Shown here: positions 9,293 through 21,337 of the stretch, one piece after another
Numbering within the stretch: position 1 is the first letter of the stretch
Layout of the letters: each line of letters begins with the position of its first letter
Assembly: GCA_026122225.1 (NCBI GenBank)
Contig: JANEZZ010002698.1
Location: forward strand, 310,001 to 374,000
Source of the DNA: Heloderma charlesbogerti
Lineage: Eukaryota; Chordata; Lepidosauria; Squamata; Helodermatidae
DNA: 64,000 nucleotides
Direction: 5' to 3'
The notes under the pieces: model-generated
Databases searched by the model: none
The model's input: the letters and a program-made list of their open reading frames with translations, nothing else
Told to the model about the DNA's origin: nothing
Program-made: the position numbers and the translations under genes

Positions 9293-11099
9293 AAAACAAG
9301 CTCATAACACATCAGGACAAGTTATCTTCTGTTAGAGATGTTTGTACTTCTGTGAAATAAAACAAAACACCCTAGATGGTGCTTTTGATGGTGAGAACTG
9401 ATACCACTTTCTTTTTGGACTGCCGGAGAGGGGGGAAAAGTGAAGAAGCAAGCAGAATCTTTTGTCTCCTGTGCCTTTAACAGCAGCTGGATGTGCAGAA
9501 AGTGAGCTGATGAGATAAGCATTACTACTGGACAAACATCTGCATGCCAACCTCCTGCTAAAGGGACAGGGCAGTTGCAACGTTGGTGACCCTAAAGGGG
9601 TGTTGCAACCAGGGGAGGCTGCCAGCCTCCACTGGTTGCAAAGGTGCTGCCTCCCTCTGCACCCGCCTCTCACCTGGAATAACCAGCAGCTCACGCCATC
9701 CAGGGCCCCCACCACTCTAGAAGCCAGCAGAGATAACGCTGTTGAGCCAGGCAAACTTTCTCTGCTCTAACCTTAGGCCCTGGGTTTTGCCCTCCTGGTT
9801 ACCACATGGTTCATGGCTAAACTGCTTTGATAAGGAAGGCAACAGGGCAAAAAAACTGTATTCATTTGGAAAAGAAAAAGACAAGAGACCTCTTTGTCCC
9901 TAACTGGACTGAAATGCAACAGATGAGCCCCCTGTCTTTCCCCATGAACAAACGTGGGGACTTGCAAACCACAGTCTGAGCCCCAGAACCTGTTTTCAGT
10001 GCCAGGGGTCAGTCCTGGAACATATGAAATAAGTAGCCACTAGAAATACGTTGCATTTATACAGTATTCCCAAGCGCTTTGCTTACTAGCTTTGTTCTTT
10101 ATGTCCTTTATCTTAGTAATCCATACAACAGCCTTATAAGATAGACCAGTGTCATCATTTTCCCATGTTACAGATGCAGGGATTGGTGGGAGGGGGTGAG
10201 GCTCAGAGGCCTACTTAAGGCACTGAGTTGGTGGCTGAACAGGGTAAGGATGGGTGAGAATTTCAGTTCAGTTTTTGATAAGAATTGACTAAAATTCACG
10301 AAGTTCTTATTTGAGACAAAAAGAAATTGAGATTTTTTAAAAACAATGTGGGAGAAACCAAAATGGACAGATTCACCCGTGTGGGCCCAGGGCTTTGAGC
10401 ACTTTGCTCTTCAAAGTCTGGGTCTGAATCCCTGTGAATTCAACCCTGCTAATGTGTAATGAGGGTTGCCACCTCTTTTTTTTCTGACAGGCTCTTCATC
10501 TTTAACAATTATATGGCAAGCAGATACAGCATGATCCTCTCCATGCTGGGAATAGCTGCACCTACTGAATTTGGCTGGTGCAGATGGGCGAGAAATTCAC
10601 TTCAGTTCGCTTTTGATAAGAATTTGACAACATTCGCAAAGTTCTTCATATTCTGGAAATAACTTATTTATTTACATCATTCATATACCACTTCACATCT
10701 AAATAGATTCTGGAGTGGTGAACAATAAAAGTTAAAAAGAATAAAACTGTTAAAAATCCTTTGTTAGTTTTTAGTTTCATATCACAAAAGAACAATATAT
10801 CAAGAAATCAACAGTGTCCGCTTGTCTGTGTCTTTGTACTGATTTTTGTACAAGAATAAAAATTCTCAAATCCTGGCTATTGTTGCATGAATTTCTGTTC
10901 TTTTTCTTACAGTCCTTTTTCCTCTACCAACCCTCCCTCCCACCATCCTCCAATAACACCCATGACCTGAGTGATCCCACCTCAGGACCAACTCAGGAAA
11001 ATAAACAAACAAGAATAAAACTTGAGATTGTAAAAATTCAAATTGGGGAGAAAATGAAACGGAGAGATTTGCTCATCCCTAAGCAAGAGAAGGGAAGGT
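9293..11099. other. Intergenic sequence with weak repeats
   Basis: No gene recognised. About 10070-10240 resembles an old SINE/LINE tail ('ccatacaacagccttataag', 'cccatgttacagatgcag'). Blocks at about 10245-10310 and 10583-10645 are diverged direct repeats of each other (cagttcagtttttgataag / cagttcgcttttgataag). 10660-10745 looks like a LINE tail. Confidence 0.35.
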
Positions 11100-11205
11100 G
11101 TAGCCCTCTTGATGATGCGGGGCTGTAACTCCCATCAGCCTTAGCCTAGCCAATGGTGAGGGATGATGAGAGTTGTCGTCTAACAACCTCTGCAGGGCCA
11201 CCCTG
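11100..11205. mobile_element. hAT-type foldback MITE, diverged
   Basis: Arms ggggctgtaactcccatcag and ggatgatgagagttgtcg surround a cctagccaatggtg centre. Outer termini are degraded. Confidence 0.55.
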
Positions 11206-11275
11206 CTCTCCATCCTTGTGGTAGAGGCAAAATTTGCATGTGGGAATTCCTGGTTCCCACAGCTCAGTCTATTAT

Positions 11276-11399
11276 GGCGCAATCCTATGCATGTTTAGAC
11301 AGACAAAAATCCCCACAACTCCCAGCATTGCTATGTTGGCTGAGAAATGCTGGCAGTTTTAGGACTGTTTTCTGTCTAAAGATGAATAGGATTGCTGCC
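11276..11399. mobile_element. Palindromic MITE (GGGCRCAATCC family)
   Basis: Left flank TTAT then GGCGCAATCCTATGCATG; right end GGATTGCTGCC then TTAG. Interior hairpin caactcccagcattgc / gcaatgctg-type with the 'ttctgtctaaagatg' arm. Confidence 0.85.
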
Positions 11400-11616
11400 T
11401 TAGCTGCTAAGACCTGAGTTGCGGTCAGTGCTGAAGTAGGGAGAGTCTATAGGCATATGCAGAGTTTTTTCCTCTACCCTACCCATGCACATCAGGGACA
11501 GGGAGGTGGATGGAAGGGGTATGTACAAGGCTGCCGGATCAAAGTATAGCTGGTTTCAAGGCAAGCTGAACTGTTGATTCTTTCTATTCCCCGCAACACA
11601 CCCATATGTAATATAT

Positions 11617-12638
11617 TTGTTGTTGTTGTTGTTCAGTCGTTCAGTGGTGTCCGACTCTTCGTGACCCCATGGACCATAGCACGCCAGGCTTTCCTGTCCT
11701 CCGCTCTCTCCCGGAGCATGCTCAAGTCCATATTCATTGCATCGGTGATGCTATCTAGCCATCTCATCCTCTGCCGTCCCCTTCTCCTTTTGCCTTCAGT
11801 CTTTCCCAGCATCAGGGTCTTTTCCAGAGAGTTTTCTCTTCGCATTAGGTGGCCAAAATATTTGAGCTTCAGCTTCAGTATCTGTCCTTCCAATGAGCAC
11901 TCGGGTTGATTTCCTTTAGGATGGACTGATTGGACCTCCTTGCAGTCCAGGGGACTCGTAAGAGTCTTCTCCATCACCACAGTTCGAAAGCATCCATTCT
12001 TCGGCGCTCAGCCTTCCTTATGGTCCAGCTCTCACAGCCATACGTTGCTACTGGGAAAACCATAGCTTTGATTAGACGGACCTTTGTCGGCAAGGTGATG
12101 TCTCTGCTTCTTACTATGCTGTCTAGGTTTGCCATAGCTTTCCTCCCAAGGAGCAAGCGTCTTTTAATTTCATGGCTACAGTCACCGTCTGCGGTGATCT
12201 TGGAGCCCAAGAAAGTAAAATCTGTCACTGCTTCCATTTCTTCCCCTCCTATATGCCAGGAAGTGATGGGGCCAGATGCCATGATCTTCGTTTTTTTAAT
12301 GTTGAGTTTCAAACCAGCTTTTGCACTCTCCTCTTTCACCCTCAACAAGAGGCTCTTGAGATCCTCTTCGCTTTCTGCCATTAGGGTGGTATCGTCTGCG
12401 TATCGGAGGTTGTTGATCATTCTCCCAGCAATCTTAATTCCGACCTGTGATTCATCCAACCCGGCGTTTCTCATGATGTACTCTGCAAATAAGTTAAATA
12501 AGCAGGGCGACAATATACAGCCTTGTCGTACTCCTTTCCCAATTTTGAACCAGTCGGTTGTTCCATGTCCAGTTCTTACTGTTGCTTCTTGACCCTCGTA
12601 CAGGTTTCTCAGGAGACAGGTAAGGTGGTCTGGTACTC
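11617..12638 (-). mobile_element. BovB (RTE) LINE, 5'-truncated, with target-site duplication
   Basis: A minus-strand copy whose (TTG)n 3' end is at the left. It encodes RT and C-terminal peptides of BovB: SPCLFNLFAEYIMRNAG, NNLRYADDTTLMAESEE, and a broken continuation. ATGTAATATAT occurs at 11606-11616 and again at 12639-12649, an 11-bp target duplication that fixes both boundaries. The 5' truncation falls at the PDHLTCLL region. Frame shifts split the coding sequence, so it is dead. It is closely similar to the full-length copy at 41897-45118. Confidence 0.93.
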
Positions 12639-12649
12639 ATGTAATATAT

Positions 12650-13892
12650 ATATACACCTAATTAGAATAATGCTTCAGTACATCTGATGAAATGGACTCT
12701 AGTTCATAAAAACTTGTTATATGCCATAATAGAAGTGTTAGTCTTTAGAGTGCCTCAAGACTCTTAGTCGATTTTGGACTAATTCTGATGCTTTACTTAC
12801 AGAACTGAGCCATTGAGTCTAAGCTGGGAAGTACTGTAAACGCCCTGTTACAGAGAGATGTTCACTCAATCTCCACAGCCCACTGTGGCTTATTTAAGCC
12901 ATGGTTGCAGTGTGTGTTGGTGGCCATTTTGAATATTCAACCCTGGCGGGGCGTTGGCATGGTTTGCCATGTTATCTGAACCTGGGCGTCATGGCTTGTT
13001 GGAGGGGAAAACAACCCTCCAATAACCCATGGCCTCTTCTACGTGGGTTGCCCTGAGGCAACAAACCTGACAAAAGACTGTTGATAGCCCTGATACTCAG
13101 GTGATGTGTCTTCGCAGGAGCTCAGATGACCCAAGAAGGCTCATCTTCCAGTGTGATGTGTGCCATCTTCTGTCAGCAATGCCTTTCTCCATTCTGCATT
13201 GGGCAAACAGGCCAATCGGCAATCGCAACTGAAAGAATAAATAGACAAAAGTCTGACATCAGAAGTGAAAATATTTAAAAACCAGTGGCAGAACACTTCA
13301 GCCTCCCAGTCACTCTTGTCACTGATCTTAAAATGGCCATTGTGGAATAAAGAAACTTCAAATGGAGATTAGAGGCCATTGAGTTAGAACTGAGCCTGTT
13401 GATGAATTCTATCACCAGAGGCTTGAATCCAGATAAAGGATTTATATCACACTGCATGTGTGAATTGGCTTACCCAGTACCAGGATGTCTGCATTATCAG
13501 CAGCAACTGTTTTGTGATTGTGATTGCTACCATCAGTACTTTCTGCTTTTGATTTCCATTTGAGCTCAATATTTACAATCCCTCCCCATCCTCACACGTA
13601 CTGTATACGTACCTGAAATTCTCGGTAAGATTCCATGCATCTGTTGAAGTGGGTTATTGACAATGAAAGCATATGCCAAAGTATTTTTTTTAGTCTTTAA
13701 GGTCCCATAAGACTGATGTTCTTTGCTGCAATAGACTAACATGGCTGCCCCTCTGGAAATGTTTACCAGAAGGTTAGGTGATGGTTGAAGAAAATGACTC
13801 AACCAGATTCCCTTCCCTCTAGCCAGGGAAAGGTGATAAGGTCTCCATGTGTAACAAGAAAACAAAAGAGTTTAAGAGATATGCAGGTTGAG
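12650..13892. other. Intergenic; partial palindromic element at about 12885-13050
   Basis: The segment 12885-13050 shares 'ggcttgttggaggggaaaacaac' type arms with the large palindromes at 27536 and 29612 but is incomplete. The rest holds no recognised gene or repeat. Confidence 0.35.
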
Positions 13893-14345
13893 TTCGCACT
13901 TAACACTAACCCATGGTAGGGGTTGCTGAATTCCGGGTTGTCGTGATGTGTGAGCATGGCTGTGCTAACAAATCATGGTTGGTTAATCACAAACAACCCA
14001 GAAAGAGAACCCATGGTTTGTTGTTGGATTGTGAACTCTGGGTTGTTTAAACCATGAATCATTGTTACGTGTGAACCCAGAACTGTGAATTGTTCATGGG
14101 ATGTTTCACCAGGCTGCAGAAGGGGCAGGCAAGAGTGGTCAAAAACACCAACTGTTCTACATGCCAGTACCACAATGTTGCAAAGGCATTTGGAATACAG
14201 GGAAGGAGCTGGGGAAGGATGGGGGAAACAACCCAGGGACTGAGAAAACAAACTATGGTTTATTTGATCATCTGCCTGGACAAATCCTGGGTAGGGCAAT
14301 GAACCATGGGCTAACTGTGGTTAAATAAATCATAGATTAGCATTA
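13893..14345. mobile_element. Large palindromic DNA element ('aaccatggtttg' family)
   Basis: Repeated inverted motifs (aacccatggtttgttgttgg, ggttgtttaaaccatg, gaaccatgggctaactgtgg) around a non-repetitive centre, with 'gttcgcacttaac' and 'attatgtgtgaatcagg' at opposite ends. No transposase remains; non-autonomous by inspection. Confidence 0.5.
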
Positions 14346-14364
14346 TGTGTGAATCAGGTCATTG

Positions 14365-14765
14365 ACAGCTGGGTTTGGGCTTAGAGCACTCACTGTCTCC
14401 CTACATATCTGATGTGGACTTACCTTCAATTGACATCTGAAGCCCTCCTTCACAGGACATTTGTGCAGGGGATGACAACAAGGGAGAGGGCCTTTTCAGT
14501 GGTGGCCCCTAACTGTGGAATGCTCTCCCCAGTGAGGTCCACCTGGTCCCAACATTGTCATCATTTGGCACCAGGTTAAGCCTTTCCTCTACTCCCAGGC
14601 ATTTGATGGCATATGATGGGGCTTTATAATTTTAATTGTTTTATCAGGTCTTGGTATTTTATTGTTTTTAGCTGTTTTAAATAGTTTTAAATTTTTGTAT
14701 GTTTTAAATCCTGTTCTAAAATGCCTTGGGTCTTCTTCTGAGGAAGTCATCGAATAAATTTTGAT
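14365..14765 (+). mobile_element. L2 LINE 3' end
   Basis: Contains the L2-type C-terminal coding remnant ('gagggccttttcagtggtgg', 'ctgtggaatgctctcccc', 'gaggtccacctgg') and a 3' UTR rich in 'ttttaattgttttatc', ending in an (ATAAT)n tail. Frames are broken. Confidence 0.7.
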
Positions 14766-15312
14766 GATAATAATAATAATACTATTGTGGGAGCAGTGGA
14801 CTTTGGCTGTCTGTTGGAGCCTTTACATTCCACCTACGCTCAACCTATACACTTGTAAACAAATGCAAACATTACAAAATTCCTCCTTCCCCAGGAAACC
14901 AAACCTGGATAAGCACTGCAACCCTGAAACTTGTCACCGAAACTTGTCACCGCTCGGAGAAGTGGGGGACCACTACACTGTTTTCATGTGGATTCCTAAT
15001 ACAGTTGAAAGAGGCTTTAAAAAAGGAAGACGAGTGTTATGTTAACTCCCAGTGTGCTGATTAAAATCGGCCCTCCCAGATTAATCAGTGAAAGCATTTA
15101 TTACATAACCTTTGCATGAAACTCATTAGTGTTTACAGCCCCAGCTGGAAGTTAATTTGGGCGCTCACTTCAACGCCTGCCGGGTGTGCATGGGCCAGTA
15201 GACCAGAGTGGAAGAGTGCAGGGAGCTGTAGCCGAGAAGGCGGCTCTGACACTTTTCCACTGGATCAGGCTTCATTTAAGCAGCTATTCTTCTGCAAAGC
15301 CTTTCTTCACTC

Positions 15313-15405
15313 AGACTGCAATCCTACACCCACTTACTGGAGAGTAAGCCCTATTGACTGCAATGACACATACTTTTAATTAAGCATGCATAGGGTTGTG
15401 CTGTA
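15313..15405. mobile_element. Palindromic MITE, 'GTAAG..CTTAC' family
   Basis: tgcaatcctacacccactt, then ggagagtaagccctattgac, then 'gcatgcatagggttgtgctg' as right end. Confidence 0.6.
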
Positions 15406-16710
15406 AGTTTGCACACTTACTGCTTATCCCCTCCACCCTGTTTTTGTTTTTCTTTTCCAGGTGACGCTCAGCATTCTGTTGCTACTAAGTATGCTCTCCA
15501 TTGGGCTGGGGGTTTGGGGGGGGCAGGGAGGTGAGGTTGCTCCATTTGCTTTTATTTTTTGAAGGTGTGTTTTTATCTTTGCAGACATAGGGGTTCCCCC
15601 CTGAGCATGCTGATGCCTCTCTTGTTTCTCAGTGGTCCAGTTCTTTTTCCATTTCTGTTGGCACTCACCACCTGAGTTCACAATTAGCAGGAGTGATCAA
15701 TAAAGACAAAGTATGCTTTCTCCGTTTATTTGTTTATATACTGCCTTTCTTCCATCTTGAAATTAAAGACAGGATGCCTAGGGTGCTCAGACAGTCCCCC
15801 ACTGAAGCACTGGCTGGACTCTGACCTGCTCAGGTTCAGCAAGGTTGCTGGATCAGGTGCCTTCAGGAGACCATGTGTAACACTTTTCTTCACGGTTTCT
15901 AAAGGGACTCTCACAGCAAAGGTCTTGTACAGGGACAATTAACACATATCATTTTAATTTCTTAATTAAAAACAATAATGCACATGTAATAATTTCACAT
16001 GCATAACAATACATCTATCACCAAGAACAATAAAACAGAGCACAGCCCTCCCAAAGTTCTGTCTTTTAGCTTGAGTCCACAACAACAAGAATATAAATAA
16101 AACTTCTCTCTGAAGCTTGATTTTTCTGCTGGCTGAAGAAGGAAAACAGTCTCTACTTAGTTCACTCCAACTCCACAGCAATCTTCTCAAAAATGGACCA
16201 GGATCCAGCAACACAGGAACCACTTTAAAAACAGCCCTGTCGCAGGGGTTCAGGGTCTTACAAAGAGGAGAAAGCAAGCTTCTTCCACAATGCATTTTGG
16301 TAAATACCTAAAATGGTGGCTGCTCCCTATCTCACTCTTTTACTGAGCATGTGCAAGAATAGCCCGCTCCAAAATTCTTAAAAGAAAAATATACCAGTGG
16401 GTTACACAAGGACTGTATGTACTATATATGGGTGGGTTGGGTGGCCACTTACATATCACCAAAAAAGTGGAAATCACCAAATTAAGAGGACAAAAGAGGA
16501 CACCAATTTGTATAACATTTGCATATTCTAATTTACACGTTGAGACTCACATTTAGAAATAATTACTGTAATTTAAATAGATCCCGTATACCTGCTTAGT
16601 CTGCTGTCCAGGTGCAAGCTGTTGATGGGCAACTTCTAGGTCACTTGTCTTAGAGTTCTTTATCTCTAAACCAGACTTGGGCTCAACAGCCCTTCAAATA
16701 GAGGACACCT
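15406..16710. other. Intergenic sequence
   Basis: No gene supported. A LINE-like 'tttatatactgcctttcttcc' motif at about 15730 suggests an old repeat. A pyrimidine tract plus AG at about 15455 resembles a splice acceptor, but no exon partner was found. Confidence 0.35.
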
Positions 16711-16945
16711 AGCCAGGCTGGTGTAGCGGTGAGGGAATTGGACTAGGACTCAGGACAGCCGGGTTCTAGTCCCCACTTGGCCATGAAGCTCACTGGGTGA
16801 CTTTGGGCCAGTCGCTGACTCTCAGCCTAACCTCCCTCACAGGGTTGTTGTGAGGATAAAACAGAGAGGAGGAGGACCAGGTAAGGCACCCTGGGTTCCT
16901 TGCAAGAGGGGGAAAAATGGCAGTACATCAATATAATAAACAAGT
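16711..16945 (+). mobile_element. CORE-SINE (MIR-type)
   Basis: tRNA-like head with a 'ccgggttctagtcc' B-box-like motif, core 'tgactttgggccagtcgctg', 'cctcacagggttgttgtgagg', and a 3' segment 'gggttccttgcaagaggg' ending at an AT-rich tail. Confidence 0.8.
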
Positions 16946-17242
16946 AAAAATATGTTAAAAAAACAGGAGGGTCCTCTGACCATCCTTTACACAGAAAAGT
17001 GTCCTCTTGCCACCCTCCATGGCTCCCATCATCGTGTGGAAATACCAGCCGCTGTGGTGATTTCAGTTCTTGTATCCATCCACCTTGGAAGATTTTATGC
17101 TGAAAGGTGGGATACACATTTTAAGAAACGCACACATACACAGAATTTCCAGTTAATAAAAAGCATGTGCAACAAGCCGACAGAGGGCTAGTTTAAAAGA
17201 AGAAATGCGGCGCACGCGCTGCACTCCCATGTGTGATGACCA

Positions 17243-17423
17243 CAGTGGAGGCTGGTGGCTCCGATGGCAGTGGGGCAGTGAATCTGCTCTGGGTTTCGGT
17301 CAGAACTCTAAAGGAGCTCTCCAAGGTGTCTTGGATTGCTCCTTTAGAAGTTCTGACTGATTCTGACCGAAACCCAGTGAGCATTCAATGCCACACTGAC
17401 ATCGGAGCCACCAGCCCCCACTG
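17243..17423. mobile_element. Palindromic DNA element ('CAGTGGAGGCTGGTGGCTCC' family)
   Basis: Terminal inverted repeats cagtggaggctggtggctcc and ggagccaccagcccccactg flank long complementary arms (tttcggtcagaactctaaag / cttctagaacttctgaccga type) that form a near-continuous foldback. A second copy is at 23425-23552. Confidence 0.75.
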
Positions 17424-17454
17424 GCTTAGTGAGAAGTACGTCCCACTGTGTCCG

Positions 17455-17965
17455 CAGAATCCTAGGGTTGGAGGGGGCTCCCAGGCCATCTAGTCCAACC
17501 CCCTTCAGGAAAACTAGAGCCACAGCATCCCTGACTGACTGCTTTCTAGCCTCTGCTTGAAGACCTCCAGGGAGGGAGACCCCCCCCCCATTGATTCCAT
17601 TCTTCAACCGCTCTGCTACTCTCGAGACGTTTTTCCTAATGTTCAGCCAAAATCTTCCCTCCTGGAACTTAGGCCCATTCAATCTAGACCTGCCCTCTGG
17701 GGCAGCAGAGAACAACTTAGCCCCTCTTCTGCGTGATGACAGCCCGTCAGGGATTTGAAGAGTGCTATCGCGTTCTCCCTCCATCTTCTCTTCTCCAGGC
17801 TAAACATCCCCAGTCCGATCACCCTTTTGTCATAGGACGCTGTTGCTGTTTTTCCCATACTGCTAACCATCTTCATTGCCCTCCCAACCTGAACCCGTCC
17901 CATTTTGTCAGTATATTCTTCTGCACTGCCCAGAACCGGACTCAGTACTCCAGCTGAGTGCCCTT
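17455..17965 (-). mobile_element. CR1 LINE 3' end
   Basis: Minus-strand CR1 with the characteristic 3' end (plus strand 'gaatcctagggttggagg' then 'catctagtccaacccccttc'). Further in are coding remnants of the type FSLEKRRWRENAIALFKSL and a 'tactccagctgagtgcc' block. Several frame breaks. Confidence 0.8.
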
Positions 17966-18243
17966 TCCTGGAAATCAGGCTGTTGCAGAAGGAAGTCATG
18001 TAACATACAGATGGCCTAGAAGAATCTTCAGCAATGTGTAGCACCAGGCCTTATGGTTGTGAGGACAAGGGTCTGGCAAGTACACGAGAGGGTTCCTATT
18101 TTCATCTGATTCTGTGAATCTTTCTATACTGGATCTGCAGAAGTATTATTTATTTATCTGTAATACTTATATACCACTGCATACAATAAAATTTCTAAGG
18201 AGTTTACTTTTAGTTCACATTTAAATATTAAAAATCGCATTTA

Positions 18244-18348
18244 GGGCACAATCCTATGCAAGTTCAGACAGAAAAAAAGTCCTATAACTCCCAGCATTCC
18301 CCAGCCATGTAGGATTTTTTTCTGTCTTAAAATGCATAGGATTGCACC
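18244..18348. mobile_element. Palindromic MITE with exact TTTA target duplication
   Basis: GGGCACAATCCTATGCA...GCATAGGATTGCACC, flanked by TTTA at 18240-18243 and TTTA at 18349-18352. Interior 'cctataactcccagcattcc', centre shortened. Confidence 0.85.
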
Positions 18349-18352
18349 TTTA

Positions 18353-19020
18353 AATACACTATTAAAAACACTTGCAACTGCAGTGATAATCTAGATCACA
18401 TTTGAAATGCACTATTAAAAACAATTCCAACAGTAATACAAAACTACGATAAGCAGTAAGATGGAGCAAGATATGATTAATTGCACTTAATTACAAGCCA
18501 GGGAAAGTATACTACGGTGCACAAAACAGTAGCAATCCTGAAAGGTGCCAGTTGGTCTTTTGTCTGTTGGGTCACACCCCAAGCTCCAGTGTTTCCCAAC
18601 AAGGCTTTTATTGTGCAATTGCCCCGCCTCATTCCTGGAATTTAACAGTGGTCCAGATGACATTTTCCAGTGCTAATCCTCCCCTGTTCCCCCCTCCCCA
18701 GCTTCTTCTTTTTTCTTCTAACCACAGAAAATCCATTAAGCAGGGAAGGAGGGAATAACTGCACAATTCCTTTTGATGGGTAGCGATAGGAGCCCTTTGT
18801 CTGAAGTGTGCTGTATTTGTAGCATCACAACCATTTTTTTCTTTTAAGGTTTGGGGTTTTTAAAAGAAAAAGAGGGATGGGTGAGAAAGAAGCAGAGCAA
18901 GGGAAGGGAACAGAGTTGGGTGGAGGGCCGGACAACATAAAGAGGCAGGGCCATACCCCAACATAACTTAGCAGCAGAAGGGTAGATCGAGACAGATGGA
19001 GAAAGACAGATAAATACACG
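18353..19020. other. Intergenic sequence
   Basis: No gene or confident repeat seen. Confidence 0.3.
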
Positions 19021-19464
19021 GAGGCAGCAGTCCTATCTGGATTGATGGTCGCCTCTGACCCTGGGGGCAACCGCCTATCCAGTGCAGGGCAGGAGGAGTG
19101 GTGAGGAGTGGATCTCCTCCCCGTTCCGGCCACCCTGCTTTCATGGCTAGACAGCTGATTTCGGCTGTCTAGCTGCGGGACCTCAGAGTGCGGGGAGAGG
19201 CAGTCGGACAACACATAGGAAGTGTCATACTGGAACTTCCAACCGCCCTGTCCCCAGGAATGCCCCATTTCTCCCGCTCCGCACCACTCTTCTGAGTGCA
19301 GTGTGCGGAGCCAATCCGCGCTGCCTACAAGGCGGCAGCGGGAGGGGGTGGGGGTCGGTTATCCAGAAGCCAACCCTCAGAGCCCGCACTCCGAGGTCAG
19401 TTCCCGGGAACCGATTAATCCTATGACCATCTAGCCGCTAACTAGCAGCCATAGGATTGTGCCC
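19021..19464 (+). mobile_element. Dispersed ~440-bp palindromic element, copy B
   Basis: Has the same block order as copies at 7645 and 45761: 'gcaaccgcctatccagtgcag', one unexpanded 'ggcaggaggagtggtg / cctccccgttccgg' block, 'ctagacagctgatttcggc', 'cacataggaagtgtcatac', 'gaggtcagttcccgggaacc' and 'ccatctagccgctaactagc'. It ends in GGATTGTGCCC immediately before TTAA (19465-19468), the site shared with the next MITE. Confidence 0.8.
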
Positions 19465-19468
19465 TTAA

Positions 19469-19594
19469 GGGTGTAATCCTATGCATGTTTAGAGAGAAAA
19501 AAGTCCTACAACTTCCAGCATCCCCCAACCACCATGGGAGCATGCTGGGAGTTATAGGACTTTTTTCTGTCTAAACATGCAAAGGATTGCACTC
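19469..19594. mobile_element. Palindromic MITE (GGGCRCAATCC family), abutting copy B
   Basis: Begins right after TTAA with GGGTGTAATCCTATGCATG and ends GGATTGCACTC then TAAA. Hairpin arms cctacaacttccagcatcc / gcatgctgggagttatagg. The single TTAA between this and the previous element suggests insertion at the edge of an older element. Confidence 0.85.
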
Positions 19595-19619
19595 TAAAAG
19601 TGGGTTCCGTGCTGCAGGC

Positions 19620-20460
19620 TGAAACAACTGTCAGAGACTCTCTCCTAGATCAGCAACAAAATGTTTATTGCAACCAATACAAAAGTAAAAAATACCTAAA
19701 ACATAAACAAGAGAAATGGGGCTATCCCAATTCTCACTGAACATAAAAGCATAATTAAAATATATCCTTCATTAAAAAAAACTTCTAGTAATTACTTTAA
19801 CTTAATTAGGGCAGGTGTAGGCAAACTTCCTTGTCTGTGGTCACATCTGGCAATTTGGGAAATTGTCCTGGGCACTACCACAAAATGGCTGCCATGGAAG
19901 GCATGGCAAAGAGCAAGTGTGAATGTTTCAGGCCTGCAGAGGTAAAGGGAAATCAGTTCAGCCCTAGAGGCCTGGGGTTTTTTTTGTTGGGAGGGGGTAT
20001 CCCTGAGAAGAGTTGTTTCATTTCCCCAGTTAAGTTTCATTTCTTCAGGTTTGAAGCAGAACTTTCAGTTTTGAGGGAGGAGAGTATATAAAGAGAGCAA
20101 GAGAGGCAGTAAGAGCAGAGCTGGGGAGACCAGAGACTGAAGAGGGAGCAGGAAGAAGCAGTTTGAGGAAGACTAAGTACAGCTAGGGTAAAGGGACTTG
20201 TGATGAGCAACTTTCCTTTTCTCTTAATGCCTTTTGTATCACTCAGCTCTATTGTATAAATACCTTGCTTGCTTTAATTTACCACTAAACTGTTGCGGTT
20301 AAACCCTGTATCTAGAGTGTCAATCACCCCATGTCTACAGCCTAAACCCCATATTACCGGAAGGGGAAGGTAAAAGAAGGAAGCTGGGACTCTTAAGGAG
20401 GCAAGAGATCCTTAAGGAGTTGCTCAGCGGGTCCAGGTCGTAAGGGGAAACCTGACAGCA
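19620..20460 (+). other. Possible solo LTR-like remnant plus unclassified repeats
   Basis: A TATA-like gtatataaagagagc at about 20083, a downstream transcribed-looking segment and an end 'ggggaaacctgaca' at about 20457 look LTR-like. The 5' boundary and target duplication could not be found. 19805-20000 partly resembles a hAT element (gcaggtgtaggcaaact). Confidence 0.25.
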
Positions 20461-20554
20461 AGTAACCAGTCCAAAAGATGGAGTCTAAGGCAGCGCTGGG
20501 ATTTGATCCCCAACAACTAAATAACTCTTTTGAAACCACAGTTTTCAGCATCAC

Positions 20555-20771
20555 CAGAAACCTATTTCATACTAAAATGAGCTTTTAATTAGTTTCCGTC
20601 GTGCATTAAAAACGTGGCTGTTCAGGCAGGCATTTGGGGTGGGTTAGGGTATTTTAGAAAATGTTTTTATTGTTTTTATTGTATGTTGTACATCGCCCAG
20701 AGTGGCTGGGTGACCAGCCAGATGGGCGATTAATAAATTTAATAATAAATAAATAAAATAAATAAATAAAA
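20555..20771 (+). mobile_element. L2-like LINE 3' tail
   Basis: 'aaaacgtggctgttcaggc', then 'catcgcccagagtggctgg', then an (AATAAA)n-like simple tail. Confidence 0.65.
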
Positions 20772-21337
20772 TGTGTTAATTTTAAAAAAGGGTGGTGGTG
20801 GGGTTGTGCATCTTGACAGGCAGCAAGAATGGTGTCTGGGGACGCAATGGTGCCCACGGGCATCACACTGAATACCTCTGGGTTAGAGAAGCATCCTGAC
20901 AATCCACAGACCCCTCCTTCACAATATTTGCTCAAATTTTCTGAGCTGCTGTTGCAAATAATGCAATGGGATGTGATACAGATTTGTACCCATTTAAAGA
21001 TAAGCACGCCACTCTATAATTTGCTCCTAGAGCAAATGATATTATCATTTATCATGCACTCTCTCATCCACGAAGAATGCATTATGGGGAGGTTATGAAA
21101 CCCTTTTATTCGTTCTGCCTCTGTTGCAACAGCAGCAAGATGCTCTTGGAAGCACGGTGATGGGGCAGTCAGATCGAAAAGCGCTGAGCCAGCTCCTGCC
21201 TCTCATAACCAGCCTGGGGAGGATGTTGACAATGTAAGGCAAGGTTGCTCCATCGTCACTGAAACCGAAGGGCTGGATTTTTCTAAAGGGTGAAATTGAA
21301 CGAATGTTTACACAGGCATCTAGATCACCCTTCCCCA
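20772..21337. other. Intergenic sequence
   Basis: No gene or recognised repeat. Confidence 0.3.

Noticed and set aside
15455..15600. Possible exon after a pyrimidine tract and AG at about 15455 (hydrophobic translation)
   Set aside because: No neighbouring exon or homologous protein recognised, and the frame runs into low-complexity G-rich sequence.
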